From NCBI GenBank assembly GCA_050331395.1, contig JBHJGX010000021.1, positions 1 through 64,000 on the forward strand: a stretch of 64,000 nt of DNA, given 5' to 3'. Of this stretch, positions 43,025 through 52,600 are shown one piece after another. The notes under the pieces were generated by a model that worked only from the letters and a program-made list of their open reading frames with translations, did no database searches and was not told the DNA's origin. The DNA is from Thermohalobaculum sp050331395. GTDB lineage: Bacteria; Pseudomonadota; Alphaproteobacteria; Rhodobacterales; Rhodobacteraceae. Position 1 is the stretch's first letter; every line of letters begins with the position of its first letter. The position numbers and the translations under genes are program-made.

Positions 43025-44380
43025 ATGGCGTATAGCAACTCGGTTTTGGTCGCCGCCGCCCTCCTCGCGTCCCTTCCGCTCGGGAAGGCCGCATTCGCCC
43101 AGCCGGCCGCCGAAGCCGCGCGGATCCCGTTCTCCGCGGTGATCGAGCGCCCGGACGATCTCGAGCTCAATGCCCGCTTCGCCCGCCAGCAGATCGGTGA
43201 CGGCAATCTCGCGGGTGCCGCCTCGACGCTCGAACGGCTTTTGATCCTCCGCCCCGATTGGGATGCGGTCCGCCTGACCTACGGCGTCGTGCTCTTTCGC
43301 CTCGGCCAATCCGAGGAAGCCGCTGCCGAATTCGACGCCGTGAACCCCGAGGCGCTCGAGCCCGACGACCGGGCGACGCTCGAGCGGTTCCGCGGCCTCG
43401 TCGCCCGCAGCCGGCAGCGGGTCACCGGCACGGTCGGTTTGAGCGCCGGGGTCCATTACGACACGAACCGGAACAATTTCCCGTTGAGCGGGAACTTCAT
43501 CGTCGACCTGCCGGGCATCGGCGACACGATCATCGAAGGCCAGGACGGTGAGAACGCCGATCTGGGGTTCATCGGCATCGCCGATATCCGCGTGGACTAC
43601 GACACCGACAGCCAGATCGTGCCGCGGGTCTCGTTCGAGGCGGCCGCGCTCACCGACCAGCAGGTCGAGGAAGACACCCTCGACGCGGTCTCGGGTTTCG
43701 TCGGCGTCTCGGCGGTCATCGATGCGGGCCCGGTCGATCTGGTGCCCGCGGCCGTCTACCGGCAAATCTTCCTCGGCGAGGAGAACTATTTGTCCTCGCC
43801 CGAGGGACGCCTTCGCGTCGAGCGCCGGATCGGGACCGATGCGCGGCTGCGCGCCTTCCTCGAGGGACGGGTCGGGTATGAGGACTATTCGGGCGTCGAT
43901 GCGGATCCCTTCGCCTCCGAGGCGGATGGGCTTTTCTATGAAGGCCGCATCGGCGTCGCTTATACGCCCGTTGCCCGGCTGAACCTCGGCCTAGCCTATA
44001 CCTATACCGGCAAAGAGGCGGACTTTGCCTTCGAGGCGTTCGACGCCCACGAGATCGAGGCGACCGCCCAGTATGTGGTCACTTCGGGCTTCTCGGTGCT
44101 CGGGCGCGCGTCTTATACGCGGCAGACCTTCGACGGGCCCGATCCGTTTATCTCGACGAGCCTCGTGCAGACCGACGACGAAGTGGAGGTCGGTCTCGGC
44201 GCCATCGTGACTGCGGCCGAGCTCCTCTCTCGCGCAGGTCTCGAAGAGACGCCCGCCGCCCTCGACAATGTCACGATCAATCTGAGCGTCGACTACCAGC
44301 GCGTGAACTCGAGCGTCGAGAATTTCGAGTTCGACAATTGGCGTTTTGGGTTGCTGATCACCAAGCGTCTCTCTTTTTGA
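43025..44380 (+). CDS. Outer-membrane beta-barrel protein with TPR-like N-terminus
   Basis: A 451-residue protein with a signal peptide (ending AFAQP), two TPR-like helix pairs (about 45-125; LTYGVVLFRLGQSEEAAAEF) and a C-terminal barrel of alternating strands (about 135-451) with many aromatic strand ends, ending in Phe (LLITKRLSF), the usual barrel-assembly signal. Architecture is like DUF560/surface-lipoprotein-assembly-modifier proteins; assignment is by architecture only. GGGGGG precedes the ATG. Lies between the FecR gene and the giant adhesin, and may help surface placement of the latter (inference). Confidence 0.8.
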   Translation: MAYSNSVLVAAALLASLPLGKAAFAQPAAEAARIPFSAVIERPDDLELNARFARQQIGDGNLAGAASTLERLLILRPDWDAVRLTYGVVLFRLGQSEEAAAEFDAVNPEALEPDDRATLERFRGLVARSRQRVTGTVGLSAGVHYDTNRNNFPLSGNFIVDLPGIGDTIIEGQDGENADLGFIGIADIRVDYDTDSQIVPRVSFEAAALTDQQVEEDTLDAVSGFVGVSAVIDAGPVDLVPAAVYRQIFLGEENYLSSPEGRLRVERRIGTDARLRAFLEGRVGYEDYSGVDADPFASEADGLFYEGRIGVAYTPVARLNLGLAYTYTGKEADFAFEAFDAHEIEATAQYVVTSGFSVLGRASYTRQTFDGPDPFISTSLVQTDDEVEVGLGAIVTAAELLSRAGLEETPAALDNVTINLSVDYQRVNSSVENFEFDNWRFGLLITKRLSF

Positions 44381-44496
44381 CACAAATCCCGTGCGCTCTG
44401 TCACGGTCCGTAAGATTGCGCGCACCGGACCATGGTGGCACCGTTGGGGGGTCCGGGCTCCCGGTCGGGCCAAACGAACATTCGGGGAACTTCGTG

Positions 44497-47400
44497 ATGA
44501 CCGCTGAGATGACCGCCGAGATCCTGTCCGTCGACGCCGGCCCGCCCGCCGAGCGGCGTCTCATTGTCATCGATCCGGGGGTCGAGGACGCGGGGCTGCT
44601 CCGCGCCGGGATCGCGCCGGGTGTGGAGACCGTGGCGCTCGCAGGCCCGGGGCTCACCGGGTTGGCGGCCACGCTGGCCGGTCGCGGTCCGGTTGCCGAG
44701 TTGCATGTCCTCGCCCACGGCGCGCCCGGGTCGATCCGGCTCGGCGGGCAGCCGGTGACGGCAAGCGATCTGCAGGCCTCGAGCGCGGCGCTTGCGGGGC
44801 TCGTGGCGGCTCTCGCGCCGGGAGCCCGGATCGTGCTCTACGGCTGCGAGACCGGCCGGGGTGCGGAGGGTCGGGCCTTTACCGCCGCGCTTTCGCAGGT
44901 GACGGGCGCGCGGGTCGCGTCCGCTAAGGCCCCGGTTGGCGCACGGGCCCGTGGCGGCAGCTGGCAGATCGCCTGGCCCGACGGCACGCTGGCTCCGCTG
45001 GCCATTCGGCCCGATGCCCGCGCAGCTTGGCCCGGCCTCCTCGTCGATGTGGAGTTTACGCGGGAGCCTTTGGAGAGCAACCCGACGAACAATGAAAACG
45101 ACCTGACATTCTTCATCGATTTCAGCTTTCCGCTCGCGGTCAGCAGTGTAAACAACGACGATTTCGTGCTGAATTTGCCGTCCGGCATCGTGAACGTCCC
45201 CGGGTTCAACGTTACACCGAGGGCCTCTGGCGTAAGCGCTGAAAGATCGGCGTTCCAACTGGAAATCGACCCCTTCGTTGGATTACCGTCGAATTTTGTT
45301 GGCGAAATCGGGATCGATTTGGCCTCGGATGCCGATTTCTTCGTTGTCGGAAACGACATTACCCCTGAACCGGCGTTTGTCGTTGTCGACGAGACATACA
45401 CGCTCGACTTAGAGCCCCCGCGGGTCATCTTGGTCGAACGGATCGGCCCCGAGATCATCGACGGCTCCGTAGCGCCGCAAGTGCTGGTTGGTTTCAACGA
45501 ATCGATCGCCTCACTCGATAACTTTGCATTTTTCACGTTTTTCGAAGCCGGGGGCCTGGCGCGGATCGATGGGAATACGCGGGTCATCTCAAGGCCTTCA
45601 TCGTCCCAGGCGATTGTCGAGCTCGATCTGACGGGATTGGCGCCTACCGCAACCGGAACTGTATCGCTCGGCATCGATAGCATCGAAGGCTCGGCCGATT
45701 TCACCGACATAGCGGGTAACAGCGGCGTCACGACCCTACCGACCGGCGCAAACTTCGAGACCTTCCAACTCGACCAAATTGCGCCGACGATCAGCGACCC
45801 GGCGATGCAAGTCGATTTGACCTCGGCCGCGATCGGCACGACGGTCTTCATCGATCTGCCCATTAACGACACGGGCGCGGGCATCGATCCGGCGAGCCTC
45901 GGGGACATTACGGTCTTTGCGGACAATATAACCGCTGAAATGCCGGTCGCGGCGCTCGTCTACGACCCGAGCCAGTCCAGCATCGATCTGCCTTTCGCTA
46001 GTCTCGGCACACTCACGCTCGCGTTCAATGTCGTCAATCCGTCTGCTGCCGAGAATGGATTTGTCGAGCTGACGATTGACGGCTTTGCAGATCTTGCCGG
46101 CAACACCGAGACGCAATTCGTTGGGAATATTTTCGTCGACTTCGAACCGCAGGCGCCTTTCATCGAGTCGATCACGCGGCAAACACCGACCGCGGAAGAC
46201 GCAACAGGCGACAGTTTTACGTGGCGTATCGATTTCAGCGAGCCCGTCCAGCAGTCGGACGGCATGGATCTCCAGCCCGAGCTTTTCGAACTCGCCGAGG
46301 GGCCGGGGACGGGTTTTGATATCAGCGTGACCAATGTGGGTGGGCTTGACGAAGTCTATGACATTACGGTCAGCGATATAGATCCGACGGACGATGTCGG
46401 CTTCGACTTTTATAATGGACCGCTTGCGCTCGGTTTCGCCACCGATGCACTCGCGATAGAGGGATCGGCTTCGCCGAACTTGCTCCTCGACTTGGACCTG
46501 GGTGTCACTCCGACAATCTATCGGATCGCCGGCGCCTATGAGACGTTCTTTGTCGGGAACGCGCCGGCTGGGGCGACCTTCACGCCTGATCCTGCCGACG
46601 TGCCTGTCACGAGTGATACGACCATCGACTACTTCGTCACTTTCGGGTCGACCGTAACCAATGTGTCGCTCGACGACTTCGTGCCGGTCTTTCCAGGCGG
46701 CACGGCCACCTTGACTTCGGTCACCGAGTTTTCTGACCCGCAGCCCGACGACACAGGGCAATTGTTCGCAATCCGAGCGAATGTCGATGGCGAGGGGCCT
46801 TTTTCGGTCGCCTTTGCACCCGGCAGCGACATTTTTCCGGCCCCCGCCAGCGTCTCCACCACGCCGACCAACGTTGATACGGTGCGGCCCGAGGTGGTCT
46901 CGATCCTGCGCGCGCCTTCACAGCCCGAGTTCTTCAACGGCGCCCCGGTAGAATTCGTCGTTACATTCTCCGAGCCGGTACTCGACTTTAACGGCATGGC
47001 GATCGACGAAGGCGTTTTCGAAATTCTGTTGGACGACGGCGGTCCGTTTGGCCAGACGCTTATTTTTCCGGACGAGGTCAGCCTTATCCAGACAGGCCCG
47101 ACTGACTACCTCGTGAGCGTCGGCGGGTCGTTCAGCGAGGGCTCCGAGGCGATCGCCGACGCCGAAGGGCTGTTGTCCGTGGCGGTCGTGCCCACCGAGG
47201 GCGGAGCGCTGTTCGAAGACGCGGCCGGCAATGTCGGCCGAGAGCCCGTTAGCGGAGCAGTCGAAAGCGTCACGCTCGACAACACGGCGCCCACGCTTAC
47301 CCTTGTCAACATCAGCGATCCGACGATCACTGATGCGGATTTCGGCAGTCAAATCACTGTCGATTATACAATCAATGAACCGGCTACTTTTAGTGCTGGG

Positions 47401-49629
47401 TTCGGTGTCGATTTCAACACACCAGAAATTTCGACCATCTTCGGTCTTGCGGCTGTCGAGTTTCCGACTCCGACCCAACTCACGCTGACCTTCGATATCA
47501 TGCAGCCGTCGGCGAACGTAAATACGTTCACCGATCTTTCGGTGTTCGGTGTCGAGGATCGGGCTGGCAATCTCGGCGGATTGAGGACCGCTAACGCTTT
47601 CGACGTCAACGTGACCGGGGCTGCGGGTCCGCTCCTCGTCACGGATATCTTGTCCGATGTGGCCGACGGGCTCGCGGGGATCGGCGAGACGGTCACGCTG
47701 ACGCTGGTCCTCGACGAGGCAATCACGGCCGCGAATTTCGACAATGGCGAGGGCGGCGGGGTCCAGGTCACCTTCGACGACGGGCGCCAGGTGCTCTTCG
47801 ACACCGTCTCGGCTCCCGGTCGGCTCTCGGGCAGCTTCACGGTGGCGGCGGGCGACGAGGCGACCGCGCTGACCGCAACCGCCGTCACGCTCGTGGGCGG
47901 GGCCGGGTTCAGCTCGGACCTCGGCGCGCCGTTCGACTTCCAGGGTTTCGCACCGGAGGCCGAGCTTGGGGTCCAGCCCGCGCTCGAGATCGACGGTATC
48001 CGCCCGGTCGTCGAGGAGGTCGTCCGCGACGATGCCGCGATGATCCTGGGCGGGGGTGTCACCTCGGTGCCCTTCGTCGTAACGTTCACGGAGGCGATCG
48101 ACGCCGCAAGCGTCACGCCCGACGATTTCGTCCCGCTTGTCGACGGCGAGACCACGGGCGCCCAGGTCTCCGTCGCCATCGTCCCCGGCAGCAACGATCA
48201 GTCGGTCCTCGTGACCTTCACCGATACGGTCCCCGGCGACGGCCTGTTCCTCGACGATTACGAGGGGGCTTTCGCGCTCGGCTTCGGGACGATTTTCGAG
48301 GATCTGGCGGGAAATACGAACGCCATCGACGAGGGCGGCCAGCCGCTGGTGAACGGCCAGCAACAGAGCTACACGATCGACAACGGCGCGCCGCCGCTCA
48401 ACAGCGTCACCGTCACGCCGATGCTGATCACCCAGGCCGATGTCGGCGGCACTTTCGAGGCCCGGTTTGTCTTTGGCGAGACGCTGGCGGCCGACCTGCT
48501 CTCGCAACCGGGCTTCGGATTTGCGATCACGGGCGGCAACCCGGAGGTGCTCGCGAACCTCGCGATCGCCTTCGACGGGCCCGAGACGCTGGTGCTGACC
48601 GCCGATATCGTCGCGCCCTCGGCGCCCGTTTCGGTGGCGGATCTCGATATCGAGCTCACGGGCGTCGCGGATGTGATCGGCAACACCCGCGACGTCACGG
48701 TGGCGGACGCTTTCGATGTGGTGGTGATCCCGGGCGGCGTGCAAATCGCTTCGATCGTCGCCGACCCGACCGATGCCGGGCTCGGACAAGGCGACAGCGT
48801 GGACATCGCGCTCACCGTCGAGAACCCGTCGGCGCCCGGCCGGGACATCGTCTTCGCCCCCGGGACCGGGGAGTTGGTGCTGTTGCTCTCGAACGGCGCG
48901 ACGGTGGTCTTCGACACGGCCCAGTCCGGGCCATCGCCGTTGGAGCTCACGGCCACCTACACGGTCGGCGCGGGCGACGGGGAGAGTGCGGATCTGACCG
49001 TGGTCTCGGCGGCGCTCGTGGACGGTGCCCGGTTCGAGGCGGAGAACGGCGTCGAATTCGCGTTCTCGAGCACGCTGCCGGCGGGGCAGAACCTGGCGGA
49101 TACGAGCGACGTTGTGGTCGACCTGACCGCGCCCATGCTGGTCGCCGGGCTCGAGAGCGATACCGGCGTGCCGGATGACAACATCACCAACGTCGCCGGC
49201 CCAGTGATCGGCGGCACGGTCGACGAGGCGGTGACGCTTTCGGTTGCCGTCGACGGCAGCCCCGAGATCGCCGATCAGCCGGTGGGTCCGGGCGCCTGGT
49301 CGCTCGATCTCGCAAGTTTCCTCGTCTTCCTCGATCCGGGCCCGAACGACATCGCCGTCACCGCGACAGATGCGGTCGGCAACACCGCGACCGAGACCTT
49401 TACGGTCGTGCGCGACACGGCCAACCCGTCGCTTTCGGTCGTGCTCCAGAGCGATACCGGGTTGCCGAGCGACGGGGTCACGAATGACGACGCCCCGCTC
49501 ATCGGCGGCGAGGTCGGCGAGGCATCGACGCTGACGATCTCGCTCGGCGGCGATGGCGAGGTGGCCGACACAGTGATCGCCGACGGCATCGCGGTACCGG
49601 CGGGGGCGTGGTTGTTTGTTATAGGATAG
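44497..49629 (+). CDS. Giant DUF4347/Ig-like adhesin, N-terminal part ending at TAG
   Basis: 1710 residues up to an in-frame TAG; the same frame then stays open to 58188. Residues 20-190 form a DUF4347 domain: RRLIVIDPGVEDAG, VAELHVLAHGAPGSIRLGG and RIVLYGCETGRGAEG. His74 and Cys117 sit where clan CD (caspase-fold) peptidases have their dyad, and Cys117 is the only Cys I find in this part. The rest is tandem beta-sandwich repeats with bacterial Ig-like motifs (VSLDDFVPVFPGG, SVTPDDFVPLVDG, DLAGNT). The ATG with GGGGAA upstream is taken over an ATG 159 bases earlier inside the preceding gene. No Sec signal. The stretch 45.05-47.6 kb is visibly richer in A/T at third positions than what follows. 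Confidence 0.85.
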   Translation: MTAEMTAEILSVDAGPPAERRLIVIDPGVEDAGLLRAGIAPGVETVALAGPGLTGLAATLAGRGPVAELHVLAHGAPGSIRLGGQPVTASDLQASSAALAGLVAALAPGARIVLYGCETGRGAEGRAFTAALSQVTGARVASAKAPVGARARGGSWQIAWPDGTLAPLAIRPDARAAWPGLLVDVEFTREPLESNPTNNENDLTFFIDFSFPLAVSSVNNDDFVLNLPSGIVNVPGFNVTPRASGVSAERSAFQLEIDPFVGLPSNFVGEIGIDLASDADFFVVGNDITPEPAFVVVDETYTLDLEPPRVILVERIGPEIIDGSVAPQVLVGFNESIASLDNFAFFTFFEAGGLARIDGNTRVISRPSSSQAIVELDLTGLAPTATGTVSLGIDSIEGSADFTDIAGNSGVTTLPTGANFETFQLDQIAPTISDPAMQVDLTSAAIGTTVFIDLPINDTGAGIDPASLGDITVFADNITAEMPVAALVYDPSQSSIDLPFASLGTLTLAFNVVNPSAAENGFVELTIDGFADLAGNTETQFVGNIFVDFEPQAPFIESITRQTPTAEDATGDSFTWRIDFSEPVQQSDGMDLQPELFELAEGPGTGFDISVTNVGGLDEVYDITVSDIDPTDDVGFDFYNGPLALGFATDALAIEGSASPNLLLDLDLGVTPTIYRIAGAYETFFVGNAPAGATFTPDPADVPVTSDTTIDYFVTFGSTVTNVSLDDFVPVFPGGTATLTSVTEFSDPQPDDTGQLFAIRANVDGEGPFSVAFAPGSDIFPAPASVSTTPTNVDTVRPEVVSILRAPSQPEFFNGAPVEFVVTFSEPVLDFNGMAIDEGVFEILLDDGGPFGQTLIFPDEVSLIQTGPTDYLVSVGGSFSEGSEAIADAEGLLSVAVVPTEGGALFEDAAGNVGREPVSGAVESVTLDNTAPTLTLVNISDPTITDADFGSQITVDYTINEPATFSAGFGVDFNTPEISTIFGLAAVEFPTPTQLTLTFDIMQPSANVNTFTDLSVFGVEDRAGNLGGLRTANAFDVNVTGAAGPLLVTDILSDVADGLAGIGETVTLTLVLDEAITAANFDNGEGGGVQVTFDDGRQVLFDTVSAPGRLSGSFTVAAGDEATALTATAVTLVGGAGFSSDLGAPFDFQGFAPEAELGVQPALEIDGIRPVVEEVVRDDAAMILGGGVTSVPFVVTFTEAIDAASVTPDDFVPLVDGETTGAQVSVAIVPGSNDQSVLVTFTDTVPGDGLFLDDYEGAFALGFGTIFEDLAGNTNAIDEGGQPLVNGQQQSYTIDNGAPPLNSVTVTPMLITQADVGGTFEARFVFGETLAADLLSQPGFGFAITGGNPEVLANLAIAFDGPETLVLTADIVAPSAPVSVADLDIELTGVADVIGNTRDVTVADAFDVVVIPGGVQIASIVADPTDAGLGQGDSVDIALTVENPSAPGRDIVFAPGTGELVLLLSNGATVVFDTAQSGPSPLELTATYTVGAGDGESADLTVVSAALVDGARFEAENGVEFAFSSTLPAGQNLADTSDVVVDLTAPMLVAGLESDTGVPDDNITNVAGPVIGGTVDEAVTLSVAVDGSPEIADQPVGPGAWSLDLASFLVFLDPGPNDIAVTATDAVGNTATETFTVVRDTANPSLSVVLQSDTGLPSDGVTNDDAPLIGGEVGEASTLTISLGGDGEVADTVIADGIAVPAGAWLFVIG
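49627..49629 (+). other. In-frame amber (TAG) codon inside the giant adhesin frame
   Basis: The reading frame upstream and downstream is identical, and aligning the two neighbouring repeats from Gly-Ala-Trp to the conserved Gly-Asn gives 28 positions in each, so there is no indel. The codons just before the stop (TTG TTT GTT ATA GGA TAG) are AT-rich and unlike the gene's usage. Either a nonsense mutation, a local consensus error or recoding. Confidence 0.9.
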
Positions 49630-49668
49630 GTCGGGGCGCCGCGCGAGGAAGGCGAGAATCTGATCACC

Positions 49669-52600
49669 GTGGTCGCGACGGATGTGGCCGGCAACGCGAC
49701 CTCGCGGAATTTGCGCCCGACCCTCGACACGGTCGCGCCGACCATCGACAGCCTTCTGGTCCAGGGCGGGCCGGCGTTCGAGGACGTCACGACGATCGGC
49801 TTCCGGATCGTCTTCTCCGAGGAGGTGCTCGGCTTCGGGGCGGCGGATCTCACCTTGGTGGAGGGGCTCGATGTCGCCTTCGGTACCGGCCAGGACGGCG
49901 CGCCGAATGCCTTTGAGATCAGCGTCTTCGGCGACGGGTTCGTGCCTTACGACGGCCCGGTGACGCCCGCACTCGCACCCGCCACGGACGTCACCGACGC
50001 GGCCGGCAATCTCATCACCGATTTCACTCCGGCCACGTTGGCGCCGGCGAGCCTCAATACCCTCGCCCCGGTTTATCTCGGCAGTACCCGGGCCGTGCCA
50101 GCCGGCGAGACGACGGATGCGGACACGATCACCTTCCGGCTGCGTTTCAGCGAGGCGGTCACCGGTCTCGATGCGGCGGATATTGCCGTCACGACCACGC
50201 CCGAACCGGGCTTCCCCGGCATCGCGCCGAGCGATCTGGCCGTCAGCGTGCTCGCCGATCCGGTCGCGCCGCCGCCCGGCGAGTTCACCGCCCTCGTGCA
50301 ACTGACCGGTCCCGGCATCGCCGAGTTCAACGGCACGGTCTCGGTCGATTTGCTCGCCACGAACGACGCCGTGGACGGTCTCGGCCAGACGACTGAGCTC
50401 GATCCCGCGCGGGTCAACCAAGCCTTCATCCTCGACAATGTTCTACCGCCGGGCGCGAGCGGCGATGCCTTTGCGGTGGCCGAGGACGGGACCCTCGTGG
50501 GGCTCAATATCCTCGGCAACGACGCGGCCGACGACGCGACGATCGTTTCCGTCGATACGTCGCTAACCACCGGGACGGTGGTCTTCGATCCGGCCGGGCA
50601 AACTGTCGATTACACCGCGAGCGGGTTCGATGCGCTGCCGGCGGGTGCGACGGCGAACGACACCTTTACCTATGCAATCAGCAATGTCCGTGGCACCTCC
50701 ACCGCGACGGTGAGCATCACGGTGACGGGCGTGAACGACGCGCCCGTCGCAGCGGATGACGCGGCGACGACGGGTGAGGACAGCGCCGTCACGATCCCGG
50801 TGCTCGCCAACGACACCGATGCGGACACGCCCGCCGAGGCGCTCTCGATCGCCATGGTCGAGATGCCGGACAATGGCGGCACGGTCTCGATCGACGGGCA
50901 GAGCCTCGAATTCGACCCGATGGGCGCGTTCGACGACCTGCGAACCGGCGAGACCCGTCTGACATCCTTCGCCTATATGGTAGCCGACGGGCTCGGCGGC
51001 ATGGATGTGGGCCTTGTCCAGGTGACGGTGACCGGCGTGAACGACGCCCCGGTCGCGGTGGACGATAGGGCGACGACCTTTGCAGAGACCTCGGTCGAGA
51101 TCCTGCCGCTCTCGAACGACACGGATCCCGACGCGCTGCCGGGCGAGCTCACCATCGCGGCCATCGGCGTGCCGGACAATGGCGGGACCGCGGAGCTCGA
51201 CGGGGCGACGGTGACCTTCGATCCGAATGGGGAGTTTGCGGCCCTCGCCGCCGGCGCGACCGCCGAGAGCCGCTTCCCGGTCAACGTCGTCGATGGCGAG
51301 GGCGCGACCTCGGTTAGCGAAATCGTCGTGACCGTGACCGGCGTGAACAATGGGCCCGTCGCAGCGGATGACGCGGCGACCACGGATGAGGACACGCCCG
51401 TCGCCATCGCGCCGCTCGCCAACGACACCGATATCGACGGCAGCCCCGCCGGGCTCTCGGTCGCGAGCCTCTCGCAGCCCGATAACGGCGGCAGCGTCAG
51501 CCTCGCCAACGGGATCGTCACCTTTCAGCCCGGCGATGCGTTCGACGACCTCGCCGCGGGCGAAAGCCGCGAGACCCGCAGCGGCTATACGGTCACCGAC
51601 GGCCAGGGCGGGACCGACACCGGCGAGATCGTCGTTACCGTCACCGGCGTGAACGACGCCCCCGTTGCGGCGGACGATGCGGCCATGGCGAGCGAGAGCG
51701 GCAGCGTCCAGATCTCGCCGCTCGTGAACGCTACCGATATCGATACGCCTGCCGCAGCGCTGACCGCGAGCCTCCTCGGCCAGCCGGACAACGGCGGCGC
51801 GGCGAGCCTCGCGAACGGGGTCGTCACCTTCGCCGCGGACGGCGATTTCGAGGATCTCGCCCTCGGGGAGACCCGGCTGACGCGGGTCGCCTATGGGGTC
51901 TCCGACGGTGAGGGCGGCACGGACACGGGCGAGATCGTTGTGACCGTGACCGGGGAGAACGACGCCCCCGTTGCCGTCGACGATCTGGCCGGCACCGATG
52001 AGGCGACCGGGCTCGCCCTCTTCCCGCTTCTGAACGATACCGATGTCGATGCGGCGCCCGGGGAACTCGCGATCCTGAGCTTTACCCAGCCGACGGCGGG
52101 TGGCTCGGTCGTGCGCGCGGGCAACGGGCTCTTCTTCGACCCGGCCGGCGCCTTTGACGGGCTCGCCCCCGGCGAGAGCGGCTCCGCCGTCTTCTCCTAC
52201 AGCGTGGTGGATGGCGAAGGTGCGACCGATACCGCCGAGATCACCGTCACCGTGAGCGGTGTCAACGACGCGCCGGTCGCGGCGGACGACGTGGCCACCA
52301 CGGATGAGGACACGAGCGTTTCCGTCCCCGTCCTTGCCAATGACAACGACGCCGAAGGCAATGACGGTCTCACCATCGTCGGCGTGAGCGTCCCGGACGC
52401 CGGCGGCACGGCCACGATCCAAGGCGGCGCGATCCTCTTCAACCCGGTCGGCGATTTCGAGGACCTGAGCGACGGCGAGGCCCGGGTCTCCGGGTTCACC
52501 TATACGCTCCGAGACGCGGACGGGGCCGAGGCCATCGCCCGCGCCGAGGTGACCGTCGAGGGCGTGAACGATCTGCCCGTGCCCGGCCCCGATACGGCGA

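Noticed and set aside
49600..49680. A frameshift as explanation for the split adhesin
   Set aside because: Both parts are in the same frame and the affected repeat has the same length as its neighbour, so only a nonsense codon is needed.
46918..50421. A 1167-codon antisense frame over the adhesin
   Set aside because: Arg/Asp-rich with no domain motif, and it overlaps a sense frame with clear Ig-like repeats.
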